Shown in pieces: positions 33,931 through 45,533 of a DNA stretch of 64,000 nucleotides. The stretch lies in assembly GCF_963924675.1 (NCBI RefSeq), contig NC_089226.1, forward strand, positions 45,215,124 to 45,279,123, given 5' to 3'. The translations under genes and the position numbers were made by a program. Source of the stretch: Phocoena phocoena. Its lineage: Eukaryota; Chordata; Mammalia; Artiodactyla; Phocoenidae. Each line of letters opens with the position of its first letter. Positions within the stretch are counted from its first letter, which is position 1. The notes beneath the pieces were generated by a model. That model had not been told where the DNA came from. It was given only the letters and a program-made list of their open reading frames with translations, and ran no database searches.

Positions 33931-34579
33931 TAACTAAAAGCTTAAGAGGAGATCCCAATCAGAGAAAGGCTGGAATTGGTTAGGAACCACCATGGGTTTA
34001 TATGCAGGATAAATATCACATGATTTTGGCATTCGAAGACAGCTGATTCCACACTAATCTTTCACTCACATATCTGCACAAAGATCACAACTACCCTCAG
34101 CAATAATACCTCCACAAATCAAGGGTAAATATACAGTCATATATCCTCTCCCTTTCTCATATTGAAGAAGTCAGGATTCCAAGGTTCACAACTGTTAATA
34201 AATGTATTATTTTTTATGTCTATATTCCCTATAGAATTGTAAAATCTTAAAGATAGAATACAAATTTTGCATAATTTGAGCACATAAAATGAAATTAATA
34301 TTTTCTCCTTAGATTTTTTCTTTTTAAAAAAGAAAACAAGTTTTTAAAATATTCAAGCAACCTGTTAGTTGCTTACCCCACTCGCCATTGAAAAGTACCA
34401 ATGACACTTGCTTTAATGTATTATCATATTTTTTTATGCATAGACAGACATACCCACATATTTTCTTTGAGAAATAAGTTTGCCAGACCATGCATATTTT
34501 TAGCAATCTAACTATTTTTTAATTCAACAGACTATCATGGATAGTCAAGTTAATATTTGCAAATTTGATATATACTTTT
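33931..34579. other. Unclassified AT-rich sequence
   Basis: AT-rich and without a recognised element; no exon. Confidence 0.4.
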
Positions 34580-35095
34580 ATAAATAACTATAAAATTATA
34601 CAGTTTGAACATATAAATATACTATATAAATATAAACAAACTATTTTTAAATTAATGGACATTGAACTGGGTTTCTAACTTTAACTCAAAAATTACACTG
34701 CAATAAATATTATTTGACTATATTTGCACACTTTCAAGTATTCATTCACATGCTCATAATCACTACTCTTAGCATTGTGTCTGCCTTTTAAATTTTGATT
34801 TTTCCAAATCACTCTTCAAAACAGGTATATGGGGCTTCCCTGGTGGCACAGTGGTTGAGAGTCCGCCTGCCGATGCAGGGGACATGGATGGGTTCGTGCC
34901 CCGGTCCGGGAAGATCCCACATGCCGCGGAACGGCTGGGCCCGTGGGCCATGGCCACTGAGCCTGTGCGTCTGGAGCCTGTGCTCCGCAACGGGAGAGGC
35001 CACAGCAGTGAGAGGCCCACATACCACAAAACAACAACAACAACAACAAAAACAGGTATATGAATTTATACTACCACAAAAGGTTTAATGGACTG
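34580..35095 (-). mobile_element. Ancient L1M-type fragment, split by a SINE
   Basis: 'ctgggtttctaactttaact' and 'cactgcaataaatattattt' before the SINE, and 'gaatttatactaccacaaaa' after it, follow the reversed L1M 3' region. Strongly diverged. Confidence 0.45.
34832..35048 (+). mobile_element. CHR-type SINE, compact form, plus strand
   Basis: Head 'gggcttccctggtggcacag' at 34832, tail of (ACA)n at 35027-35048. The perfect 14-bp target duplication 'aaaacaggtatatg' is at 34818-34831 and 35049-35062. The internal promoter boxes of the tRNA-like head ('tggttgagagtc' and 'gggttcgtgcc') are readable, so RNA polymerase III transcription is conceivable. Confidence 0.97.
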
Positions 35096-35109
35096 CCCAT
35101 GTTGCTACC

Positions 35110-35298
35110 TGTGCTGTCCCACATGGGAGCCACTAGCCACATGTAGTTGCTTAAATTTAAATTAAATAGAATTAAAACTTCAATTCTAAGTCACACTAGC
35201 CATTTTAAGTGATCAATAACCACTTGTGGTAATTGGCTGCCATATCGGACTTCACAGATATAGACCATTTCAATCATCACAGAAGGTTCGACAGTGCC
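35110..35298. mobile_element. MER-type hAT DNA element
   Basis: 'gggagccactagccacatgt', 'aattaaaacttcaattctaa' and 'agaccatttcaatcatcaca' are the order of a common non-autonomous hAT element, with imperfect inverted ends 'gtgctgtcc' (35111) and 'cgacagtgc' (35289). About 190 bp. Confidence 0.6.
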
Positions 35299-35364
35299 AC
35301 TCAAAACAGCGAACACTGGATATTATAGATCTTTATATTTTGGGCAATATAATAAATTTAATAA

Positions 35365-35530
35365 GGTCTCATTTTAAATTTTATGTTTTTATTCAAATTA
35401 TAAGCATTTAAAATGTGTTAATGATTATATTTCTTTTAGTAAGTGGCTGTTCATAGTCTTTCTCCATTTTTCTATAGGATTGTTTGACTTTTATTATTAA
35501 TATTCAAGATAGTTATTAAACGACAATATA
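35365..35530 (-). mobile_element. Ancient L1M-type fragment
   Basis: 'ctgttcatagtctttctcca' then 'tttttctataggattgtttg' is the reversed L1M phrase near the ORF2 end. Confidence 0.45.
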
Positions 35531-35940
35531 TCAGAGCAAGAATAATTTAAATAATATTACAGTGACATTATTTGACCCATCAAAAGGTTTTTGCTTCATA
35601 ATAAGTGATAAATTATATATCTATTCATCAAAATAATTTTCTAAAGATCTTACATCAAGACTTGATTAATAAACTTGCGATTATAAAAACAAAACTGCTT
35701 TTCTTAAAGGATTAAATACATCTTAAACAAGCTTAACTTTATTCCCAGTTTTCCATAACTAAGAAGGCTTTATTGAATTGAAAGACAAAGAGGCTATATA
35801 AGTCCTCAAATACCTGGAAAAGGACCCTACAATAAAGATGATGTTGTACAACCCTCTCCCTCAAAATATAAGTAAATGTGTACCTCTGTCTGGTGTAGAT
35901 GTAGAAGTGTAGAAAAAAATCAAAACATGAATAGGGTTTT
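35531..35940. other. Unclassified AT-rich sequence
   Basis: Nothing recognised. Confidence 0.4.
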
Positions 35941-35954
35941 AATGCTTTAGTTTT

Positions 35955-36083
35955 GTTTCTGTTTGTTTGGTTTTTTGGCTGTGCCACGAGGCATGAGGGA
36001 TCTTAGTTCCCTGACCAGGGATCAAACCCGCACCCCCTGTGTTGGAAGCGCAGAGTCAACCACTGGACCGCCAGGGAAGTTCC
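35955..36083 (-). mobile_element. CHR-type SINE, short form, at a target used twice
   Basis: Body from 'ggttttttggctgtgccacg' to 'ccgccagggaagttcc'. The 14-bp target 'aatgctttagtttt' is duplicated at 35941-35954 and 36084-36097. A third copy of the same 14 bp lies at 36280-36293, bounding a second insertion. Confidence 0.95.
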
Positions 36084-36097
36084 AATGCTTTAGTTTT

Positions 36098-36279
36098 TTT
36101 CTTTTTTTAAATTTTCCTCTTACTATATTTATTTTTTTATTAAAATTTTTTATTTTTATTTTTATTGCATATATATAATATACAATATTTATGTTATATA
36201 TTTATAGTGTATATATATATAACACAAAATTTACTGTTTTAACCATTTTTAAGTGTACAGTTTTGTGGCATTAGGTACC
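36098..36279 (-). mobile_element. Short L1 3' end inserted at the same target
   Basis: In reverse it reads as the L1 3' terminal type ('cactataaatatataacata', 'gtacacttaaaaatggttaa'), with T-rich sequence on the left as the tail. Its borders are the second and third copies of 'aatgctttagtttt' (36084-36097 and 36280-36293). Confidence 0.7.
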
Positions 36280-36293
36280 AATGCTTTAGTTTT

Positions 36294-36790
36294 AATAATC
36301 AGAATTTTGTGCTAAGATTTACTAACAGCTGGGTGGAAAACAAACAATAACAATTTCTACAGCACTTTATAATTTTCAAAGAATTTCCCATAAATCACTC
36401 TTGAGCCAGAACAGACTAAAGACAACAATTAAAGTTTTGGGAAAGCTTGTAAGTGCAGAGTTAGAAGGTTGAAAATTTAAGTTACAGAAAACAGAAGAGA
36501 CTTTCTTGGAATCTTATCCTGGCCAACATGCAAGAAACAGAGGCTTGTTCTGATTGGTCCTGATAGCACTCAACAGAGGCACTGCCATCCAGGATGTCCA
36601 GGAGCAACTGAGCCTTCTAGTTCTGAAGCCTAGAAAAGCACCAGAAGCACTGGGGGCACTCCCAAGGAAGTCAGGGGAGATGAGAAACGAGTCACAGTTT
36701 AAAAGAAAAGTTCAAGCCTGGGATCAGAAAGAATGGACAGTATAACCCAACATGGAAGCTATAAAGGTTTTTAGACCTGTAAAATAATAA
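36294..36790. other. Unclassified sequence
   Basis: Nothing recognised; short frames only. Confidence 0.4.
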
Positions 36791-36791
36791 C

Positions 36792-36821
36792 GATGGTGAT
36801 GATGATAATGATGATGATGAC
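36792..36821. repeat. (GAT)n-like microsatellite
   Basis: About ten GAT/AAT units. Confidence 0.9.
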
Positions 36822-36854
36822 AGCCCCCTATGCTAGGTAGCCACACTTAATATT

Positions 36855-36975
36855 CACAACAATTTTATGAAAAATATAATAGCTTTGTCATTTTACAGAA
36901 CTAACTCAGAGGTGTAATACATTGCCAAAATCTAATCAGGAGCAGACCAGTGATTTTAATTAAGATCTTTTAACT
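36855..36975 (-). mobile_element. MIR-like fragment
   Basis: 'cacaacaattttatgaaaaa' and 'tttgtcattttacagaacta' then 'gaggtgtaatacattgccaa' fit the reversed MIR. Confidence 0.45.
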
Positions 36976-37680
36976 TGAAGTTCTATGCCCATCACCACCA
37001 CTCTCCTGCCTCTGGAGGAGTAAAGTAGGTTGGCATAACTTAATATTAACTTAATATCCTTAGGCACAACTGAAATGAGTGACAAGCCTGTCCTTTAATA
37101 AGTGAATATGCACAGTTTGAACTCCAACATTCCAGATGCTGTTGGCAAGCAGTTTGAACCCTCTTCGGTGGACGTAAAAAAAAACCCATGGGTTCTGCAG
37201 AAGAGAATGAGAAAGACCACACAGTCTAGGCTGTGGCCTCTGGTGGGGAGAAACCTGTTCTTCATTTAGGTGTTTTTCAGAGGCAGAATGTGTGGTGCTT
37301 TGTGTAAGGAATGGAAGCTTCTATTTAGGGGTGATCTCAGCCTCTCCATTAAGCTCATGCCTCCTCTTTGCCTTTGCTCCCCTCACATCAAGTACCTCAT
37401 CAGTGCCTGGTCCTGTGTTCTTTTCATCCTTCTTGTTTCCACCAAAATGTAAAGGGAAATCTGGGGACATATGAGGGAAGAAGAATAACTTGATCCTACC
37501 TAAGGAGAACCAACTGAGGATGTCCAGGGTTGCGGTAACAACAATCAAGGAAAACTTGTAACACGGGGTTCATCCCCACTTGACTTCTGTACTTGGGTGG
37601 GGATGCATCTACTATCACAGTGAGATGGTATCACTCACTAGTGTTGCTTGACACCCTTGCTAACAGCCTGTCAACTGAGT
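36976..37680. other. Unclassified sequence
   Basis: No element or exon recognised. Overlapping 60-75 codon frames at 37270-37548 on both strands have no domain. Confidence 0.4.
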
Positions 37681-38005
37681 CCCGGATGTGAACCTAAGGC
37701 TTTATTCTCTCTGAATTTCCTCAACTATAAATTTGAAATATGTATCTAGCTGGAGCTTTTGGAGGATTAAACATAATGATTATGTAATCATTAATCAAGT
37801 TCCTGAATTGAAAGAGGCAATTTAGAGTTGTTGTTTTTTTTAAAGTAGTAGTGAATCATATCCTCCTTACAAAATCTCTCTGAACTTACCTTTCTTGTTG
37901 GTAATATAAGGATACTAATACTGTAGTGTTATTGTGAGAATGAAAGTAGGTGTATATGCAAAGTGCTTGGTTAGTAGGAGATACACAGGAAGTAAAAGGT
38001 ATCCA
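37681..38005 (+). mobile_element. Two MIR-like fragments in a row
   Basis: The first (about 37681-37800) has 'gaatttcctcaactataaat' and 'tggaggattaaacataatga'. The second (about 37865-38005) has 'gttattgtgagaatgaaagt' and 'tgcaaagtgcttggttagta'. Both plus strand, both diverged. Confidence 0.5.
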
Positions 38006-38246
38006 TGGAACTGATTCCCTTCTAGAGTAGACCATTCACTGAGAAAGGGTACATATACCCTAAATGCTCACCTATAGGGCAATAATTACGTCCATTTTGG
38101 GACTTCTTTTTGACGGAATATTCAAAATAATAATTATTAAATTAGGTAACAAAATATGTTGGGAAAAATAATAGCAGGTATGAGCTCTATGTAAGAGTGA
38201 AGAAAAACATGTGTGCACACAGTCTGTTAGCTCCCTGAGAGCAGAG

Positions 38247-38247
<1 letters not shown>

Positions 38248-38292
<45 letters not shown>
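38248..38292. repeat. (TG)n microsatellite
   Basis: About 22 uninterrupted TG units, the longest pure TG array in the window. Confidence 0.97.
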
Positions 38293-38293
<1 letters not shown>

Positions 38294-38294
<1 letters not shown>

Positions 38295-38615
38295 TTGCCT
38301 ATATACTGTAGTTGTTTGGCAAAGTTCATGGCATAGATAAAGTATTCAAATAATATATGTGGGGGGAATAAAGAAACATAGAGAAATTTTAAAAATTACT
38401 TTAAATGCATTAAGGTTGAAATTTTGCTTTAAACGTTTTCTTTGAGCTTACCATATAAAAATTCGGGTGATAAAACCCATTGCCTCATAGAATATTAGAG
38501 ATAGTCCTTACTTAGAAGACTGCGGTGCATGCATCCCAGCTTCCCCTACCCTCCACCTCAAAGCAACAATTGTTAAGAGCTTTCTGGTTATCTCAGACAG
38601 ACAATTTATTTCTTT
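38294..38615. other. Unclassified sequence
   Basis: Nothing recognised between the TG array and the following L1M. Confidence 0.4.
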
Positions 38616-39175
38616 GTATATACAAACCTGAAATTACACATATTATTTTATCAGGTAACTTTTCACATCATGCATTATATCCACCTTTCCATGTCTATAT
38701 GTAAAGCTCTATCTTATTCTTTTTTGAACAGCTCCACAAATGTCCATAGTACCCATTTTCCTTAATTTACTTAACCACTCTTCTATTACTCACCATTTCA
38801 CTATTATAAACAATGCTCTAATGAACCCACAACCCATGGAAGTGCAGTGTCAAAGCACTACATGTACTTAAAATTTTTATGAATATCGTCAATTGCTCTT
38901 AAGAAAGGCTATATCTATTGCTGTGCCCATCAATAATGCAGCAAGGTACCTATTTTCCAACATCTTAACCCAAAGTGGATATGATCAGTCTCTTTATTAC
39001 AATTTTATCACCTTTATAAGCAAAAATTGATATCTCATTTTAATATGCATTTTGAATTAATTGGTAAAAATTAAACTATTTTTATTTCACTTAAACTGCT
39101 TATTCATATCCGTGGTTCATTTTTCTATTGGATTTTCTTTCATTATTAATGAAGAATATATATCTGTTCAAAAGG
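38616..39175 (-). mobile_element. Ancient L1M-type LINE fragment, minus strand
   Basis: Good order of reversed L1M phrases: 'acttttcacatcatgcatta', 'aacaatgctctaatgaaccc', 'gatatctcattttaatatgc', 'ttcatttttctattggattt'. About 550 bp with no open frame. Confidence 0.65.
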
Positions 39176-39780
39176 AAGATTGAAATGAAATCACTAAAGA
39201 GCCCTGTTAAATGTAAGTCTTTTCCCGGGAGAAATAAATCATTTACAGCTGGGGAGTAAAGAAAAGTCCAAAGGGGAGCAGAAAAGATTCAATTTGACAA
39301 TTATAGCAAGAGCTAGCTTTGTGCTTATTCCTTCCCTAAAAGCAGAGAAACCCTCCTGTGCTTGAAAACAAGCAGAAAGTTGAGGATTGGGCTGGGCTCT
39401 CAGTTTTCTACTGGGGAAGGAAGCTTCTATCAATGTTTCAAGTACTTCAGGTTGAAGAGATGTCAGTTCATCCACTCATTAGGTAATTGCTAGTTAATAG
39501 GGATATTACAGGACAAAACAGCTGTGACAGTCCTCAAAAGCTGGGGATAAAGATAATTAGAATTCTTCTTTCCCTTCTTCCTTTTCTTCAGTAGAGGTTG
39601 GGGCATAAGGGCAGGTGGATGAATGAAGAGCAAAGGTGGACAGGGCTAAACATACAGACTGATAAATTTTGGGAAACTTGTCAGAGTGGCAAGAGACAAG
39701 ATGCAGAGCTGGTAAACATATTTGGGTTATTAGCAAACATATCAATGGTAAAATAGTTCCTAAACTATAATTCTTATATC
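39176..39780. other. Unclassified sequence
   Basis: Nothing recognised; a 78-codon minus frame (39239-39475) has no domain I know and no supporting context. Confidence 0.4.
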
Positions 39781-39784
39781 TAGT

Positions 39785-40021
39785 TTTTTGTTGTTGGTGG
39801 TGGTTTTTTGTTTGTTTGTTTGTTTTTTTGCGGTACACGGGCCTCTCACTGTTGTGGCCTCTCCCATTGCGGAGCACAGGCTCCGGACGCGCAGGCTCAG
39901 TGGCCATGGCTCACGGGCCCAGTCGCTCTGCGGCATGCGGGATCTTCCCTGACCGGGGCACGAACCCGTGTGCCCTGCATCGGCAGGCGGACTCTCAACC
40001 ACTGTGCCACCAGGGAAGCCC
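39785..40021 (-). mobile_element. CHR-type SINE, compact form
   Basis: (TTTG)n and T-rich tail at 39785-39829, body to 'gtgccaccagggaagccc' at 40004-40021. No clear target duplication seen. Confidence 0.9.
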
Positions 40022-40489
40022 GGCATGTATATTTTGATTGGGCATGTGAGAGTTTTGTCAGCATCTAGAGAAACCATTTCCTCTTTTCTTAAAGCCACTC
40101 CAGTGTCAGTTTACTCTTCCCCTGGATCGCTCGCTACCCCACCTTCCAGAGCTGCTCAGCCCCTCTCACAGACTCAGTTCACCCCTGTGAGCTTATGGGA
40201 TCTACTGGGGTGGTATTTGCTCTCATTTCACAACAAAGAAAGTTAAAAATGACTCCACTCACCAAAAGGTGAGCGATCCTGCAGTTTTGGGAGCACTGCA
40301 AGACTGATTTTGAAGTTTTCCCTATGAAAGTGATACTTGTTAAATAACAGAAATATTTCTTAAACTGTTACAGATTCTCAAGGGATAATATGCAGAGAAA
40401 TAGAAGCTCACAATAATGTTAGATTTTTGGAGGATAGGAAAGTTTAATTTCATTTTTATACAATAAAAATTTGTGTGCATAAGGCATGT
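40022..40489. other. Unclassified sequence
   Basis: Nothing recognised. Confidence 0.4.
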
Positions 40490-40640
40490 GGTATAATGAA
40501 AGAGCATAAGAATTGGGCACTGACCTGGATTGAATGCTTACCACTACCTACAAGCTGGGGGCTGTCTGCAAGGTGGTAACGTGTACATTGTTACACTTAT
40601 TTGAGGTTTTTATGAGGACTGCATCTTTCAAAAATTAATA
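40490..40640 (+). mobile_element. MIR SINE fragment, plus strand
   Basis: 'aaagagcataagaattgggc' and 'ctgacctggattgaatgctt' match the MIR left half. Confidence 0.6.
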
Positions 40641-40789
40641 CAAAACATCTGAATTAGCAGGTACTATCCTATTTGTGCTAAGACTCAAATAAGAAAATTT
40701 TAAATGGCTGGAATTTTGTTAAGTCTTTATACAGGGAATTATCATTCCCAAATCTAATTCAGAGACTTTCATGATTACAAAATACTCTT

Positions 40790-40930
40790 TCCTGATTATT
40801 CTAAGCCACATTTGACTCACACAGAACAGTTAAGTCAAGGCAGACCCAGTGAGGCAGGGTGACTTAGCCAAGATCGCCAGCTAGATAGTAGTTAAGTTGG
40901 GCCTGAAATCTGGTTTTCCTCACTCCTGAG
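40790..40930 (-). mobile_element. MIR SINE fragment, minus strand
   Basis: 'gtgacttagccaagatcgcc' and 'agctagatagtagttaagtt' then 'gggcctgaaatctggttttc' are the reversed MIR left half. Confidence 0.6.
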
Positions 40931-41101
40931 CAGAGAATACCAAAAGCTGCTTCTCAAAGATGGTATGCAATAGTCCTTTCCACCTTTTCAAATATAAAAT
41001 AACCACTTTAAATAATTTTTAAAACGTCACTGACAACCTCCATTTCACCTCTATCTTATTAGCCGTACCTTCAGAGTTAGTTGCTAAAGAACATACATTT
41101 T

Positions 41102-41540
41102 GGGACTTCCCTGGTGGTGCAGTGGTTAAGAATCCGCCTTCCAGTGCAGGGGACGTGGGTTTGAGCCCTGGTCCAGGAAGATTCCCACATGCCACGGAGC
41201 AACTAAGCCTGTGCGCCACAACTACTGAGCCTGCGCTCTAGAGCCCGCAAGCCACAACTACTGAAGCCCGTGCGCCCTAGAACCCGTGTGCCGCAACTAC
41301 TGAGCCCACGCATCGCAACTACTGAAGCCTGTGTGCTCTAGGGTCTGTGTACCACAACTACTGAGCCCGCATGCTGCAACTACTGAAGCCCACGCACCTA
41401 GAGCCTGTGTTCTGCAACAAGAGAAGCCACCACGATAAGAAGTCCGCGCACCGCAACAAAGAGTAGCCCCCGCTTGCCGCAACTAGAGAAAGCCCACAGC
41501 AATGAAGACCCAACGCAGCCAAAAAAAAAAAAAAAAATTT
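41102..41540 (+). mobile_element. CHR-type SINE, plus strand, with expanded internal tandem units
   Basis: Head 'gggacttccctggtggtgca' at 41102, pure A tail at 41520-41536. Between the head and the right part there are about five units of the type 'caactactgaagcccgtgcg' (41215-41405), against one or two in most copies. This makes it the longest copy in the window at about 435 bp. Confidence 0.9.
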
Positions 41541-42229
41541 TTGACTAAACATTTCTATAAATTGCCTCACAAATTTGTATCTTATTAATCACAACAGGAT
41601 CTATTAATACACACATATGAAAAAGAGCCATGCATATGAATATGTGACATATTATCTATTCACATACATATTGACGCATTTTTCTCCCTACACCCCATCA
41701 AATAACTTCATATGATTTGTATTTGGAAATTACGGTAATACAGTTCTTCTTCTTTTATTTTTTTTTTTTAAAGAACATGAGTTTGTTGAAGGCATGGAGG
41801 GCAGATTCTTGGAAGAAATATGAGGAAGGTCGATTTTGTTTATTTTGCTCCATTTCCCCTTTCCTCCTGTCTAGCTCTCAGGAAACCTCCCACACTTGAG
41901 GGCTCTCCTGCTATGATGGTCTCTCTGCACTCTACCCAACTCTGAATCCCCATTTCATCCCTTTTCCTAGTATCACTGAGGGGTTGTATAGGAAAAATAA
42001 TCTTAGTCAACAGTGAAATTAGAAGTGATTTAAAAATTTTTTTTTGGTGGAGAAATTATGATTTAGGCATGTTTTGTTGTAGTTTTCAGAAATGTTTGCA
42101 TATTAACCAGGGACAGTTCAATTCAATAACCCTTTATTAAAACCTAGTCCAAGCCTGTATAGTACTAGTTATGGTGTCCCTCCCCACATATGGAATAATA
42201 ACATGACAGAATTTAAAGTAGACTGGAGA
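41541..42229. other. Unclassified sequence
   Basis: AT-rich, T run at 41759-41769; no element recognised. Confidence 0.4.
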
Positions 42230-42400
42230 TTAGATAGCTGACTAGTCTTGAACTGTCATTTAATAGAAACCGGAGCCCAGAGAAGTTGTTACAACTAATT
42301 AGTGGCAGAAACTTCCCTAGATTGGCTAACACTTATAGGTCACTATGTAGCCAACTTTCCATTTTTCACAATACTGTGAGTATTATGTGCTTGTTATAAT
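42230..42400 (-). mobile_element. MIR-like fragment
   Basis: 'agaaaccggagcccagagaa' and 'gttgttacaactaattagtg' then 'gcagaaacttccctag' weakly follow the reversed MIR. Confidence 0.45.
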
Positions 42401-42835
42401 AATCTTTGCTGAAACAACACTAAGAGTTATTATCAGTTAAAATGATAAAAATAATGAAAATAACGGCTTTGAGGAGACAATTCTCCATGGCGTTTCTATA
42501 CATCTTGTGATAGATTACCTTTTCAAGATTGTTCTCTTGGCAAAAAGCCTTGGAAGCTAGAAATACTGTCTCCCTAGAGGCCGAAGAACAGACCTGTTTG
42601 CTGGCCAGGACAGTAAAGATGAGACGATTCCCTCTTCTTCCTGGAGACATTCCAGACAATAAAGATAATATCTTTCTTTGGAAGAGAGGTGAAGCTGATT
42701 TGCCAGTAACCCTACAAAAGATCAGGATATCCTCATCTGAGAGTTCCTCAGCTGTGATCCAGATCCACAGCGTGAGCAGTATTTACCTGGACCCACCCCT
42801 GCCCTGCCCCTGCTTTAGTATTATAAAATAAATTA
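42401..42835. other. Unclassified sequence
   Basis: A 100-codon plus frame (42529-42831) overlaps a minus-strand frame and has no domain; no splice or start context argues for a gene. Confidence 0.4.
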
Positions 42836-43270
42836 TAACAATTTAAAAAATATTATTACAAACTCTTCATAAACCGACTTCTATTAGCTGTATGTATTTC
42901 CTAATAGCACACACTATATTTCTGCTCATCTCTGTATAGGCATTTTTCCCCTGATTTTCCTGTTACAGATGCACTTTAATATCTTTGTTCTTAAATTTTT
43001 TCTGTATTTTCTAAGATTTTTGGCAGGATAGATATCCAGATATGAAACTGTTGAATCAAAGGCTAGAAATATTTTTTGAGATTCTTATTTCATGTTACCA
43101 AAACACTTTCCAAAATGTTTGAATCAATTTACATTCTTACTAGCCATGTCACACTGTGTTTTCATAACTACGTATCTTTCACTTCTTCCCCATCACTCAT
43201 CATGATAGCTATTCTGAACTTTTCATACTTCCTCAAATTCTTCCTGCCTTTCTATATGTTTTCCCTACTA
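42836..43270 (-). mobile_element. Ancient L1M-type fragment
   Basis: 'gatatgaaactgttgaatca', 'ccaaaacactttccaaaatg' and 'ttacattcttactagccatg' follow the reversed L1M ORF2 end and 3' region. Confidence 0.5.
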
Positions 43271-43379
43271 CATAGAACGTTGCTGACATATAGAACTCTT
43301 ACCCTGGAGATCTCAACTTATGTGTCATTTTCTCAGAGAATTCTTTCCTGACTCCCAAACTACCATGTTACTACCATTA

Positions 43380-43555
43380 CATCTGATACTTCCCTTTGCC
43401 CACATGTAGCCGTTTAATTTTTTTTTTCTTGGCTTGAATTTAAGCTCTAGGAAAGCAGCAATCTCATTTGGCATGTTCTACACTGAAGCCCTGGCGTTAG
43501 AACAGAGCTTGACACACAGTAAGCACGTAATAAATATTTCCTGAATCAATCTTTT
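43380..43555 (+). mobile_element. L2 LINE 3' end
   Basis: 'tttaagctctaggaaagcag', 'gacacacagtaagcacgtaa' and 'taaatatttcctgaatcaat' are the L2 3' terminus in order. Confidence 0.65.
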
Positions 43556-44055
43556 CAAATTTCATAACAATCCAGTGAAGTTTCAAGGGAAGAATCACAG
43601 GGATAGTTTGAAATGACCTCCTCAAAATCACCACGTGAGGGCTTCCCTGGTGGCGCAGTGGTTAAGAATCTGCCTGCCAATGCAGCGGACATGGGTTCAA
43701 GCCCTGGTCCAGGAAGATCTCACATGCCACGGAGCAACTAAGCCTGTGTGCCGCAACTACTGGGCCTGCGCTCTAGAGCCCGCGTGCCACAACTACTGAG
43801 CCCACGTGCCACAACTACTGAAGCCCACATGCTTAGAGCCTGTGCTCCGCAACAAGAGAAGCCACCACAATGAGAAGCCTGCGCACCGCAACAAAGAGTA
43901 GTCCCCACTCGCCACAACTAGAGAAAGCCCGCACGCAGCAACAAAGACCCAATGCAGTCAAAAATAAAATAAGTAAATTTATTTTAAAAAAAAAAGATCA
44001 CCACGTGAGTTAGTGGCACAGATATAATCATAACCCAGCTTTCCTGGCTTCTGGC
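43556..44055 (-). mobile_element. MIR fragment split by a SINE
   Basis: 'cataacaatccagtgaagtt' before and 'gttagtggcacagatataat' plus 'aacccagctttcctggcttc' after the SINE fit one reversed MIR. Confidence 0.5.
43640..43996 (+). mobile_element. CHR-type SINE, longer form, plus strand
   Basis: Head 'ggcttccctggtggcgcagt' at 43640, A-rich tail 43962-43996. The perfect 13-bp target duplication 'atcaccacgtgag' is at 43627-43639 and 43997-44009. Two to three 'caactactgagcccac' units are present. Confidence 0.97.
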
Positions 44056-44612
44056 AGATACAGGAAATACGATCAATGCTTCAGGAAATTTTTGAATATT
44101 TTTATCATTAAAAATAACATATCTCATGCAAATTGAGATCTTAATCAGAGATAATCATAGAGATTCTCTAAATATATTACTGTTTCTGTAGAAATGTATC
44201 ATACTACCTCTGAATCAATTATTTCCCTATTAATGGATTCAGCTAAACCAAATCAGGAATTATATATAGAGGGAAAACTTGTTTTCCTGGTCTTCTAGGG
44301 AACCAGAATGTTGAACTTAACATTGTATAGGAAATGAAATTATACTTTCTTTTTGACTTTGAGACATGTCATGTGAATCATGTGCAAATGACCTTTTTTT
44401 TATTAGCTCTTGCAATTATGCAACAGGTCTGCTGTCTATAGCCTAAGTTTTTCAAAGAAAAATCAATAAAGAAATTCAAACATGACACAATAATTCCTGT
44501 TTATTCCTACTTATTCAGGTTCTAAGCAACTAGAAAGTTCAAGCTCTGCTAATGCATCTGCTTCCTTTTATAAGGATATGCAAATGATAGCTTGACATGA
44601 GAAACTTATTTA
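44056..44612. other. Unclassified AT-rich sequence
   Basis: Nothing recognised up to the L1. Confidence 0.4.
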
Positions 44613-45320
44613 TATATATATATTTTTTTACATCTTTATTGGAGTGTAATTGCTTTACAATGGTGTGTTAGTTTCTGCTTTATAACAAAATGAATCACTT
44701 ATACATATACATATGTTCCCATATCTCTTCCCTCTTGCGTCTCCCTCACTCCCACCCTCCCTATCCCACCCCTCTAGGTGGTCACAAAGCAAGAGCTGAT
44801 CTCCCTGTGCTATGCAGCTGCTTCCCACTACCTATTTTATGTTTCGTAGTGTATACATGTCCATGCCACTCTCTCACTTTGTCACAGCTTACCCTTCCCC
44901 CTCCCCATATCCTCAAGTCCATTCCCTAGTAGGTCTGTGTCTTTATTCCTGTTTTACCCCTACGTTCTTCATGACATTTTTTTTTTCTTAGATTCCATAT
45001 ATATGTGTTAGCATACGGTATTTGTCTTTCCTTTCTAATTTGCTTCACTCTGTATGACAGACTCTAGGTCCATCCACCTCACTACAAATAATTCAATTTC
45101 GTTTCTTTTTATGGCTGAGTAAAATTCCATTGTATATATGTGCCACATCTTCTTTATCCATTCATCCAATGATGGACACTTAGGTTGTTTCCATCTCCTG
45201 GCTATTGTAAATAGTGCTGCAATGAACATTTTGGTACAAGACTCTTTTTGAATTATGGTTTTCTCAGGGTATATGCCCAGTAGTGGGATTGCTGGGTCAT
45301 ATGGTAGTTCTATTTGTAGT

Positions 45321-45533
45321 TTTTTTTTTTTTTTTTTTTTTTGCTGTACGCGGGCCTCTCACTGTTGTGGCCTCTCCCGTTGCGGAGCACAGGCTCCGGA
45401 TGCACAGGCTCAGCGGCCATGGCTCGCGGGCCCACCCGCTCCGCGGCACGTGGGATCTTCCCAGACCGGGGCACGAACCCGTGTCCCCTGCATCGGCAGG
45501 CGGACTCTCAACCACTGCGCCACCAGGGAAGCC
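45321..45533 (-). mobile_element. CHR-type SINE inside the L1 ORF2 remnant
   Basis: T-tract 45321-45342, body to 'caccagggaagcc'. Target duplication 'ctatttgtagttttt' at 45310-45324 (merging with the T-tract) and 45534-45548. It lies in ORF2 near its C-terminal end. Confidence 0.95.

Noticed and set aside
34832..34910. tRNA-like promoter boxes that could suggest a tRNA gene
   Set aside because: They are the tRNA-derived head of the SINE; the rest of the cloverleaf is not maintained and a SINE body follows.
42529..42831. 100-codon plus frame as a possible gene
   Set aside because: It overlaps a minus-strand frame, has no domain or exon signals, and such frames are expected by chance in this amount of sequence.
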